A model generated the notes under the pieces. It worked only from the letters and a program-made list of their open reading frames with translations. It ran no database searches and was not told the DNA's origin. The translations under genes and the position numbers were made by a program. This document shows positions 1 through 5,591 of a stretch of 5,591 bases of DNA, in pieces (position 1 is the first letter of the stretch; the number at the start of each line of letters is the position of its first letter). Source of the DNA: Deltaproteobacteria bacterium. Lineage in GTDB: Bacteria; Myxococcota_A; UBA9160; SZUA-336. Location: assembly GCA_030673955.1 (NCBI GenBank), contig DAOVBF010000099.1:1-5591 (forward strand), read 5' to 3'.

Positions 1-129
1 TTGGGGAAGGAGTACATCGAGGACCATATACAGGCGAGGGCAGCGGGGGACGACCCTCCTCCCCCTCCCGATCTTCCGCTTCCGCCGGGGATCACACCTC
101 AGCCGGACCCGCCGCCGCCGCCTCGATGA
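1..129 (+). CDS. 3' end of an unidentified gene with a proline-rich C-terminus (partial)
   Basis: Reading from base 1, this frame stays open for 42 codons and ends at TGA 127-129, with a second in-frame TGA at 136-138. The visible tail starts with a short charged stretch (KEYIEDHIQ), then an acidic turn, then a proline-rich end with two runs of five prolines. The 5' end lies outside the window, so no family can be assigned. Genes for FecR-domain proteins often precede CHASE2 cyclases in other bacteria and can have low-complexity tails; that identity is only a guess here. The gene ends 66 bp before the cyclase start on the same strand, so the two could be co-transcribed. An alternative frame (from base 2) is open to TGA 197-199 and would overlap the cyclase GTG, but its product is arginine-rich and looks like an off-frame translation. 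Confidence 0.5.
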   Translation: MGKEYIEDHIQARAAGDDPPPPPDLPLPPGITPQPDPPPPPR

Positions 130-179
130 GGGCGATGAAGATCCGCGCCTCTTCCTGGCCTCTGCCGCCGTGAACCCGC

Positions 180-184
180 GAGGA
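180..184 (+). promoter_or_regulatory. Ribosome binding site of the cyclase gene
   Basis: GAGGA lies 11 bases before the GTG at 196. No ATG, GTG or TTG occurs in this frame between the upstream stop at 136-138 and that GTG, so this site and the frame limits together fix the start. The 66-bp gap 130-195 shows no convincing promoter or hairpin. Confidence 0.55.
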
Positions 185-195
185 CGGGCTCTGCG

Positions 196-2418
196 GTGAA
201 AGCGGGCACACGGATCGTCGCTGCCGGCCTCCTCGTGCTCGCCGCGATGGTCCTCCTGTTCGCGTTGCGGCCGTGGGTGCTGGATCGCCTGGAGCTCTCG
301 CTCCTCGACTGGCGTTTTCGGCTCCGAGGTGCGACGCCGACCACGGGTCGCGTCGTCCTCGTGACGATCGACGAGAAGAGCATCGACGAGCTCGGCCGCT
401 GGCCCTGGCGTCGCAGCGTGATGGCCCGGCTGATCGACCGGCTCAGCGACGCCGGGGTGGCTGCGATCGGGCTGGACATCGTTTTCAGCGAGCCCGAGAT
501 CACGCCTGAGACCGAAACGCTGCACGATTTGCGAGGCTCGATCGAGGGGCAGGAAGCCGCCGATGGGGGCGTCCTGGAGCTCCTGGATCGGGCCTTGCGT
601 AAGGCGGAGACCGACCGGCTCCTCGCCGATGCGATCGCACGCTCCGGGCGGACCGTGCTCGGCTACTTCTTCCGGACGGGCGACCGGGAGGCGTTCGATG
701 ACGAGATGCTGCGGGGCGCCCTGGACCTGGTGCGGAAGTCGCGCGTGGCGGTGGCGCGCCTGCCGCCCGAGGGAGCAGCGCCGATTCTCACCTGTAGTGG
801 GGTGGAGCCGAACCTCGAGCTCTTCCAGAACGGCGCGCGACGCCTCGGCTTCTTCTCGACGCTGCGCGATCGCGACGGCGTGGTTCGGCGTGCACCCCTG
901 GTGGCGCTCTGCGGCGGAGAGCTGCACGTCTCGCTCAGCCTGGCGCTACTCGAGACGGTCATGGGTCAACGGGCCATCGTGCTCGGGGACCGGGAGGGGA
1001 TCCACCAGATCCGCCTGGGCGACGCCGTCTTGCCGACCGATGAAGGCGGCCGGGTCCTCGTCAACTTCCGCGGTCCACCGGGCACCTTCCCGCACTACTC
1101 CGTCTCCGAAATCCTCGCTGGCCGCGTGGCCCGCGCGTCTCTCGCCGGAAAGGTGGCGCTGGTCGGACCCACGGAGGTCGGGATCGGGGACCTCCAGACC
1201 ACTCCCTTCGGGACCGTCTTCCCCGGAGTCGAGGTTCACGCCACCGTCCTGGACAACCTGCTCGACGGGACGGTGCTGCGCCGTCACGACGGGCTCATCT
1301 TCGTCGAGCTGGGCACGCTTGTCCTTCTCGGCCTGCTCATTTCCTTCGTAGGAGCGCGGCTGCGGAGCGTGGCACGCGGCGCGGCCTTCGCGGCGTTCCT
1401 GCTCTTGCTTCTGCTCGGCGCGGCTGCCTATGCCTTTGTAGCCGAGGGGCTCTGGATCAACGTGACCTACCCGGCGGTGAGCCTGGTCGCGGTATACATG
1501 GCGGTCGCGATCACACACGGTATCACCGTCGAGGCGCGGGCGCGGCAGATCCGCCAGCAGTTTGCCACGTATGTTCCGCCCGAGGTCGTGAACGAGATGG
1601 TCGAGCGCCCCGAGAGCTTCCGCCTCGGAGGCGAGCGCCGGGACCTCTCGATCCTCTTCAGCGACGTGCGCGATTTCACGACGCTCGCGGAGGAGATCGA
1701 TCCCGACGACGTTTCGCGCCTCCTGAACGAATACCTCACGCCCATGACCCGGATTGTCTTCGAGAGCCGCGGCACGCTTGACAAGTACATTGGCGATGCG
1801 GTCGTCGCCTTCTGGGGCGCTCCCTTACCCGTCGAGTCCCACCCGCTGCGAGCGTGCGAGGCGGCGGTCGCGATGCAGGAGGCGGTGGCACACTTGCGCG
1901 CCACGCGGCCCGACCTGGCGGGCGCGGATCGCCTGCGGGTGGGCATCGGGATCCACTCCGGAGAGGTGGTGGTGGGTAATATGGGGAGCGAGCTGCGTTT
2001 CGATTACAGCGTGACCGGGGACGGGGTGAACCTGTGCTCGCGCCTCGAGGGCCTCACCAAGTTCTACGGTGTCGGGATTCTCGCGAGCCACGACCTCGTG
2101 AGCCGCATCGACGGCTTCCAGGTCCGTGAGCTCGACCAGGTCCGCGTCAAGGGCAAGGATGCGCGCCTACGGGTCTTCGAGATCTTGGGTCGGGAGGGCG
2201 CCGCCGCGCTCGCAAGCGGGTACCTGGAGGCGTACGCTCGGGGGTTGCGCGCGTACCGCGAGGGTCGCTGGCCAGAAGCGGAGAACGCGCTGCAGGAAGT
2301 CCTCGCGATGAGAGGCGGTGACGACACCGCCAGCTCCCTCTTGCTCGAGCGCATTCAGAGGTTCAAGCGAGATCCGCCCCGCGACTGGGACGGGACCTGG
2401 ACGTTCGCGGAGAAGTGA
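196..2418 (+). CDS. CHASE2-domain class III adenylate/guanylate cyclase, membrane-bound
   Basis: Membrane receptor predicted to make cyclic AMP (or cGMP) from the nucleoside triphosphate in response to an extracytoplasmic signal. The 740 residues start at GTG. Order: membrane segment about 7-29; CHASE2 sensor about 35-360, with the hallmark block near 53-100 (IDE, then LGRWPWRR, then GLDIVFSEP) and the closing FPGVEVHA near 342-349; three membrane helices about 367-387, 393-415 and 420-442; a short linker; cyclase domain about 483-663. The catalytic set looks complete: metal-binding Asp490 (FSDVRDF) and Asp534 (YIGD), base-contact Lys530, and transition-state Asn612 and Arg616 in VNLCSRLE. 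Ser605 sits where the second base-selecting residue (Asp or Thr in many adenylate cyclases) is expected, so ATP is likely but not certain. Residues about 675-722 resemble a single TPR-like helical pair (GLRAYREGRWPEAENAL), common at the end of such cyclases. The ligand is unknown. Confidence 0.95.
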   Translation: MKAGTRIVAAGLLVLAAMVLLFALRPWVLDRLELSLLDWRFRLRGATPTTGRVVLVTIDEKSIDELGRWPWRRSVMARLIDRLSDAGVAAIGLDIVFSEPEITPETETLHDLRGSIEGQEAADGGVLELLDRALRKAETDRLLADAIARSGRTVLGYFFRTGDREAFDDEMLRGALDLVRKSRVAVARLPPEGAAPILTCSGVEPNLELFQNGARRLGFFSTLRDRDGVVRRAPLVALCGGELHVSLSLALLETVMGQRAIVLGDREGIHQIRLGDAVLPTDEGGRVLVNFRGPPGTFPHYSVSEILAGRVARASLAGKVALVGPTEVGIGDLQTTPFGTVFPGVEVHATVLDNLLDGTVLRRHDGLIFVELGTLVLLGLLISFVGARLRSVARGAAFAAFLLLLLLGAAAYAFVAEGLWINVTYPAVSLVAVYMAVAITHGITVEARARQIRQQFATYVPPEVVNEMVERPESFRLGGERRDLSILFSDVRDFTTLAEEIDPDDVSRLLNEYLTPMTRIVFESRGTLDKYIGDAVVAFWGAPLPVESHPLRACEAAVAMQEAVAHLRATRPDLAGADRLRVGIGIHSGEVVVGNMGSELRFDYSVTGDGVNLCSRLEGLTKFYGVGILASHDLVSRIDGFQVRELDQVRVKGKDARLRVFEILGREGAAALASGYLEAYARGLRAYREGRWPEAENALQEVLAMRGGDDTASSLLLERIQRFKRDPPRDWDGTWTFAEK

Positions 2419-2422
2419 CAGA

Positions 2423-2460
2423 GCCCTGGTGGCGGCCGAACCGCGATCCTATCCCAGGGC
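2423..2460. terminator. Possible bidirectional terminator hairpin between convergent genes
   Basis: GCCCTGG at 2423-2429 is perfectly complementary to CCAGGGC at 2454-2460 (7 bp). Inside the loop, GCGG 2432-2435 can pair with CCGC 2441-2444 around a 5-base loop. It lies just after the cyclase stop, and its right arm is in the last codons of the convergent alcohol dehydrogenase. There is no T-tract on either side, so this is not a classical intrinsic terminator. It may slow polymerase or protect 3' ends, or be chance in GC-rich DNA. Confidence 0.35.
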
Positions 2461-3555
2461 CGGTAGCAGGCAGGAGTGAATCGACTCCTCGCCTGGAATC
2501 TCGCGCCCCAGCGTGCGGATGGCTTTCTCCGCCTCGCGCAGGGCGAAGTCATGCGTGTGCATCTTCTCGATCGGGATCCGGCGGGACTCGAGCAGCCGGA
2601 TCGCGCGGTCGTAGGCCCCGACGGTGACGCCGAGCACTCCCCGGATGGAGATCTCCTTCACCACGATCTTGTCGGAGACGAAGTCCGGCACGGGCTTGAA
2701 GCCCTTTATGCCGGCGAGCACGATGGTGCCGCCTGGCCGGACGTAGTCCAGTGCGGCTGCGACGGGCGCGGTCGCGTAGGAGGAGACTTCCACCACCACG
2801 TCGGCCCCCTGCCCATGCGTAAGCTCGCGGATGCGTGTCTTGGCGTCCTCGTTCTCGACGTCGATGGTGAAATCGGCGCCGAACTCGCGAGCGAGGGCCA
2901 GCTTCTTCGCGTCGGCCTCCAGACCGGTCACGATGATCGTTCCCGCGCCGACCTCCCGGCAGGCCAGAACGCTCGTGAGCCCGCGCTGGCCGGGACCCAG
3001 GACCACGACCGTGTCACCGGGCTGCGTCTTCGGAATCTCCACGGCCCAGCGGAAGCCGGCGCCCAGCGGGTTGAATAGCACGGCGAGCTGGGCGGGCAGG
3101 GTGGGATCGACCTTGTGTACGATCGACCCGGGGGCCAGGTACATGTACTCCGCGTACGCGCCCCACAAGCCAGGGGGCTCGGAGAGCGGGATATAGGAGT
3201 ACATGCGCAAGCGTCCCCTACCCCGGCAAAGGTGGTACTTGCCGACGAGACAGGCCCGGCAGTGATGACACGGCAACATGGTCTCGACGGCTACGCGGTC
3301 GCCGACATTCACGTCCCAGCGTTGCGCGGCGCGATCCCCGATCTTTTCGATGACCCCAAGGGGCTCGTGGCCCGGAATCAGCGGATACGCGACGGGGAGC
3401 GTGCCCTCGAATTGCTCGTAATCGCTACCGCAGATCCCGCAGGCCTCGATGCGGAGCAACGCTGAGTCGTCGGCGATCTCGGGGATCGGAAGGTCGCGAG
3501 GCTCGAGCTTGCGCCGATCGGTCTGGACCATGGCAAGGGTCGTCTTGCGCGCCAT
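2449..3555 (-). CDS. Zinc-dependent medium-chain alcohol dehydrogenase
   Basis: Cytoplasmic NAD(P)-dependent oxidoreductase of the zinc MDR family (Tdh/sorbitol-dehydrogenase-like), predicted to interconvert an alcohol and an aldehyde or ketone. The product is 368 residues, normal for the family. The catalytic GroES-like domain has Cys42 (GICGSD) and His63-Glu64 (PGHE). The structural-zinc lobe has Cys96, Cys99, Cys102 and Cys110 with classic spacing. The Rossmann domain has GPGQRG at 187-192. Where a third catalytic zinc ligand (Cys, Glu or Asp) is usual there is Asn162 (FNPLGAGF), so zinc may rely on Cys42, His63 and Glu64. The open frame continues far upstream on this strand, antisense to the aldehyde dehydrogenase, but homology begins near the chosen ATG (3555-3553). 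The ATG at codon 9 is an alternative; neither start has a strong Shine-Dalgarno. The gene is divergent from the aldehyde dehydrogenase, which suggests a shared alcohol-to-acid route. Substrate unknown. Confidence 0.93.
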   Translation of the reverse strand: MARKTTLAMVQTDRRKLEPRDLPIPEIADDSALLRIEACGICGSDYEQFEGTLPVAYPLIPGHEPLGVIEKIGDRAAQRWDVNVGDRVAVETMLPCHHCRACLVGKYHLCRGRGRLRMYSYIPLSEPPGLWGAYAEYMYLAPGSIVHKVDPTLPAQLAVLFNPLGAGFRWAVEIPKTQPGDTVVVLGPGQRGLTSVLACREVGAGTIIVTGLEADAKKLALAREFGADFTIDVENEDAKTRIRELTHGQGADVVVEVSSYATAPVAAALDYVRPGGTIVLAGIKGFKPVPDFVSDKIVVKEISIRGVLGVTVGAYDRAIRLLESRRIPIEKMHTHDFALREAEKAIRTLGREIPGEESIHSCLLPALG

Positions 3556-3585
3556 CGTGGAAATCCGATAGACCTTCCGTTTCGC

Positions 3586-3615
3586 ATTGTAAGAGAGGGC
3601 AGGGGTGTGAGCCAA
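3586..3615 (-). promoter_or_regulatory. Candidate sigma70-type promoter for the alcohol dehydrogenase
   Basis: On the minus strand, TTGGCT (3615-3610, 4 of 6 matches to TTGACA) is followed after 18 bases by TACAAT (3591-3586, 5 of 6 matches to TATAAT). Transcription would begin near 3579, giving a leader of about 24 bases before the ATG at 3555. No equally good promoter is visible for the divergent aldehyde dehydrogenase; TATGCT at 3627-3632 is the best -10-like match and lacks a good -35. Confidence 0.4.
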
Positions 3616-3637
3616 GCGTGCCGTTGTATGCTTAGGC
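3611..3637. repeat. Imperfect inverted repeat in the divergent control region (possible operator)
   Basis: GCCAAGC at 3611-3617 pairs with GCTTAGGC at 3630-3637 over 7 bp, with one unpaired A at 3634 and a 12-base spacer. It overlaps the candidate -35 element of the alcohol dehydrogenase promoter and lies upstream of the aldehyde dehydrogenase, where a regulator could control both genes. No regulator gene is in the window. Short repeats of this kind also arise by chance. Confidence 0.25.
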
Positions 3638-3674
3638 CCACTGCCGGTTTTCTCAGCGAGTGATCCTTCCTTTT

Positions 3675-3680
3675 GAGGAG
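3675..3680 (+). promoter_or_regulatory. Ribosome binding site of the aldehyde dehydrogenase
   Basis: GAGGAG lies 7 bases before the ATG at 3688. It decides the start: the frame also has an upstream TTG at 3673, but that TTG sits against this site and would have no ribosome binding site of its own. Confidence 0.8.
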
Positions 3681-3687
3681 CTGCGAG

Positions 3688-5223
3688 ATGGCCATTGTCG
3701 AACCCGTGGAGTCTCCCATAGGCGCACGCCGTCGCCTGCGGATCGCGAGCCCGGTCACGCGCGAGCCGATCGGCGAGATCGATGTCCGAACCGCCGAAGA
3801 CGTGCGCGCGGCGCTGGAGATCGCGCGTAAGGTGCAGCCCGCCTGGGCGGCCCAGAGCTTCGAGGAGCGGGCGCGTTACGTCACCGGTGCGCTGCACGTC
3901 CTGCTCAACCGCTACGAAGAGTTCATCGACGTGGTGGTGCGCGAGACCGGGAAGGCCCGGTTCGAGGCCCTCTGCATGGAGATCTTCGCGTCGTGTGACG
4001 TTCTCCAGTACTACGCCAAGCGAGCCGGAAGCATCCTGCGCGATCGACCCATGCGCATGCACCTGCTGGGCCTCATGAAGAAGCTGCGCATCGTGTATCG
4101 GCCCCTGGGCGTCGTGGGGATCATCACGCCCTGGAACGGGCCGTTCATCCTCTCGCTGAACCCGACCGTGCAGGCGCTCATGGCCGGCAATGCGGTACTG
4201 CTCAAGCCGTCCGAGGCCACGCCCTATTCGGGCAGGCTCGTCGCCGATCTCTTCGAAGCCGCGGGGCTGCCCGAAGGGCTTCTCAGTGTGCTGCTCGGCG
4301 ATGGCGAGACGGGCCAGGCGCTCACCGAGGCGGGGCTGGACAAGATCTCGTTTACGGGAAGCGTCGAGACCGGGCGGAACGTGGCCGAGGCCTGTGCGCG
4401 GCAGCTCATCCCCTGCACGCTCGAGCTCGGTGGCAAAGATCCGATGATCGTGTGCAAGGATGCCGACCTCGAGCGCGCCGCGGCGGGTGCGCTCTTCGGG
4501 GCTTTCATGAACAGCGGCCAGGCCTGCTGTGCGATCGAGCGCGTTTACGTCGTGGACGAGGTGGCCGATGCCTTCATCTCGAAAGTGATCGAGAAGACCA
4601 CGGAGCTGCGCCAGGGCGCGGAGGGCGAGGCGGACATGGGGGCCATCGTCCGGCCCGAGCAGATGGCAGTGATCGAGCGGCACGTGGAGGACGCGCGCAG
4701 CAAAGGCGCACGGATTCTCGCCGGGGGGCGGCGCAACCCGAATCTCGAAGGGCTCTTCTATGAGCCGACCGTGCTCAGCGAGGTCACGCACGATATGGCC
4801 ATCATGCGCGAGGAGACCTTCGGCCCCGTCCTGCCGATCATGCGCGTGCGGGATGAGGAGGAGGCGTTGCGCCTCGCCAATGACACCCGCTACGGCCTGA
4901 GCGCCACGGTCTGGACCCGCGACAAGCGCGAGGGCTTCGATCTCGCGAAGAAGATCGAGGCGGGCTCGCTGTGCGTGAACGAGACGGCGCTGATTTACGG
5001 CGTGACGGAGGCGCCCTTCGGCGGGCTCAAGCAGAGCGGGATCGGCCAGGTGAACGGCGAGGTCGGTCTTCGCAGCTATTGCCACGCGCAGCCCATCCTC
5101 GTCGACCGTTTCGGGGGCAAGCGGGAGCAGGCCTGGTACCCCTTCACGGCTGCCAAGGAGCGGACCATGAGGCGGATCATGCGCTTGCTCTGGGGCACCC
5201 CGCTGGGCCGCTGGCTTTCCTGA
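3688..5223 (+). CDS. NAD(P)-dependent aldehyde dehydrogenase
   Basis: Cytoplasmic enzyme of the aldehyde dehydrogenase superfamily, predicted to oxidise an aldehyde to its carboxylic acid. The product is 511 residues from ATG 3688, slightly longer than the usual 480-500 because of a C-terminal tail. Family motifs are all present: oxyanion Asn150 (ITPWNGP), cofactor-binding Lys173 (LLKPSE), the SFTGS nucleotide loop 221-225, general base Glu246 (LELGGKDP), catalytic cysteine Cys280 (GQACC; Cys281 is adjacent), Glu376 and Phe378 (EETFGP), and PFGGLKQSGIG near 443-453. Residues about 490-511 form a basic, partly amphipathic tail rich in Arg, Leu and Trp that might aid membrane contact or oligomer packing; this is inference. 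The gene is divergent from the alcohol dehydrogenase and is followed after 79 bp by an SDR gene on the same strand. Overall type is certain; the substrate cannot be assigned. Confidence 0.95.
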   Translation: MAIVEPVESPIGARRRLRIASPVTREPIGEIDVRTAEDVRAALEIARKVQPAWAAQSFEERARYVTGALHVLLNRYEEFIDVVVRETGKARFEALCMEIFASCDVLQYYAKRAGSILRDRPMRMHLLGLMKKLRIVYRPLGVVGIITPWNGPFILSLNPTVQALMAGNAVLLKPSEATPYSGRLVADLFEAAGLPEGLLSVLLGDGETGQALTEAGLDKISFTGSVETGRNVAEACARQLIPCTLELGGKDPMIVCKDADLERAAAGALFGAFMNSGQACCAIERVYVVDEVADAFISKVIEKTTELRQGAEGEADMGAIVRPEQMAVIERHVEDARSKGARILAGGRRNPNLEGLFYEPTVLSEVTHDMAIMREETFGPVLPIMRVRDEEEALRLANDTRYGLSATVWTRDKREGFDLAKKIEAGSLCVNETALIYGVTEAPFGGLKQSGIGQVNGEVGLRSYCHAQPILVDRFGGKREQAWYPFTAAKERTMRRIMRLLWGTPLGRWLS

Positions 5224-5226
5224 GAG

Positions 5227-5255
5227 GCAGGGGAGGGATCACGCGAAGTCCCTGC
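5227..5255. other. Weak inverted repeat in the gap before the SDR gene
   Basis: GCAGGG at 5227-5232 can pair with CCCTGC at 5250-5255 (6 bp, 17-base loop); AGGGA 5234-5238 with TCCCT 5249-5253 is a competing pairing. No T-tract follows, so it is a poor terminator. Further on, TACAAT at 5269-5274 resembles a -10 element about 28 bases before the SDR start, but no -35 match lies at the right distance. Whether the SDR gene is co-transcribed with the aldehyde dehydrogenase or has its own promoter is left open. Confidence 0.2.
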
Positions 5256-5291
5256 GGCCGCCTGGTGATACAATGCGCCGCGCGCGTGCTC

Positions 5292-5299
5292 GAGGGGAG
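5292..5299 (+). promoter_or_regulatory. Ribosome binding site of the SDR gene
   Basis: The purine-rich GAGGGGAG ends 3 bases before the ATG at 5303 and 6 bases before the next in-frame ATG at 5306. Both codons are Met, so the true start differs by at most one residue; spacing measured from the last base of the site slightly favours 5306. Confidence 0.65.
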
Positions 5300-5302
5300 T
5301 GG

Positions 5303-5591
5303 ATGATGGCGTTTCGCGGACGGGTTGCGTTGGTGACGGGCGCGGCGAGCGGCATCGGCCAGCTTCCAGCCCAACGACTCGCGTCGGCGGGGGCGCAGGT
5401 GGCCGCGCTCGACGTGAACGAGGTGGGCCTCAAGGAGACTGCCGGTGACCGCGACTCCGTGCGCACCTACCGCTGCGATGTCTCCGACCATCGCGCTGTC
5501 AAGGCGCTGGTCGAGCAGGTGGAGTCGGAGCTCGGCCCCATCGACCGGGTCGTGCATGCCGCGGCCCTGGCCCCCACCGGGCTGCTTTTGG
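5303..5591 (+). CDS. Short-chain dehydrogenase/reductase, N-terminal part (partial)
   Basis: The first 96 residues of an SDR-family NAD(P)-dependent oxidoreductase, cut by the window end; classical members run to about 250 residues, so the catalytic Tyr-x-x-x-Lys is not visible. The Rossmann start is clear: a beta strand (RVALVT), the glycine motif TGAASGIG at 12-19, then Asp37 at the end of the second strand (AALD), which favours NAD over NADP. Asp59-Val60 (CDV) is the usual adenine-contact pair. The fourth-strand motif, normally NNAG, reads HAAA at 85-88, a divergent version. The enzyme probably oxidises or reduces a hydroxyl/keto group in the same route as the aldehyde dehydrogenase 79 bp upstream. 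The substrate is unknown, and a longer multidomain protein is possible because the 3' end is missing. Confidence 0.88.
   Translation, partial: MMAFRGRVALVTGAASGIGQLPAQRLASAGAQVAALDVNEVGLKETAGDRDSVRTYRCDVSDHRAVKALVEQVESELGPIDRVVHAAALAPTGLLL

Noticed and set aside
99..503. Arg/Ser-rich minus-strand open frame across the start of the cyclase
   Set aside because: No recognisable motif, low-complexity composition, and full overlap with the conserved CHASE2 coding sequence.
563..1351. 262-codon plus-strand open frame inside the cyclase gene
   Set aside because: Composition is Trp/Ser/Arg-heavy and off-frame to a clear CHASE2 domain; no ribosome binding site of note.
2476..3078. 200-codon plus-strand open frame opposite the alcohol dehydrogenase
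   Set aside because: Antisense shadow of a well-supported gene; His/Asp/Gly-rich translation with no domain.
3673..3687. TTG start five codons before the aldehyde dehydrogenase ATG
   Set aside because: It overlaps the Shine-Dalgarno sequence that serves the ATG at 3688, and the extra residues match nothing typical of the family.
3556..5085. Very long open frame on the minus strand running antisense through the aldehyde dehydrogenase and joining the alcohol dehydrogenase frame
   Set aside because: Its translation is His/Arg/Leu-rich with no family motifs, and it mirrors the codons of a well-conserved aldehyde dehydrogenase. GC-rich third positions remove stop codons in the antisense frame, so this is a shadow and not a fusion.
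5269..5274. TACAAT as a dedicated SDR promoter -10
   Set aside because: No -35 match at 16-18 bases upstream; a single hexamer is too weak to call.

Overview
This 5.6 kb window is GC-rich (about two-thirds G+C by eye) and has tightly packed, intron-free genes with strong G/C third-position bias, Shine-Dalgarno sites and one GTG start, so it is bacterial chromosome. The gene set (a CHASE2-type membrane nucleotide cyclase next to a zinc alcohol dehydrogenase, an aldehyde dehydrogenase and an SDR) would suit a high-GC proteobacterium in the broad sense, such as a deltaproteobacterial, myxobacterial or uncultured relative. This is inference from style and content; there is no rRNA or other marker gene to confirm it.

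Layout, left to right: (1) 1-129, the 3' end of an unidentified upstream gene with a proline-rich C-terminus; (2) 196-2418 (+), a complete 740-residue membrane-bound class III adenylate/guanylate cyclase with an extracytoplasmic CHASE2 sensor, four predicted membrane segments and a TPR-like tail; (3) a 30-bp convergent gap with a two-part inverted repeat that may terminate transcription; (4) 2449-3555 (-), a zinc-dependent medium-chain alcohol dehydrogenase; (5) a 132-bp divergent control region with a sigma70-like promoter for the alcohol dehydrogenase and an imperfect inverted repeat; (6) 3688-5223 (+), a complete NAD(P)-dependent aldehyde dehydrogenase; (7) 5303 to the window end (+), the first 96 residues of a short-chain dehydrogenase/reductase.

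The right half reads as a small oxidative module. The divergent alcohol and aldehyde dehydrogenases could together take an alcohol to an aldehyde and then to an acid, and the SDR could handle another hydroxyl or keto group on the same substrate. The substrate cannot be read from the sequence. The cyclase belongs to a separate signalling unit, and its convergent orientation gives no reason to link it to the dehydrogenases.

I found no mobile element, CRISPR array, tRNA or rRNA and no clear sign of a wholly new system. The points most worth a second look are the asparagine at a usual zinc-ligand position in the alcohol dehydrogenase, the inverted repeat overlapping its promoter, the convergent hairpin, and the basic tail of the aldehyde dehydrogenase.
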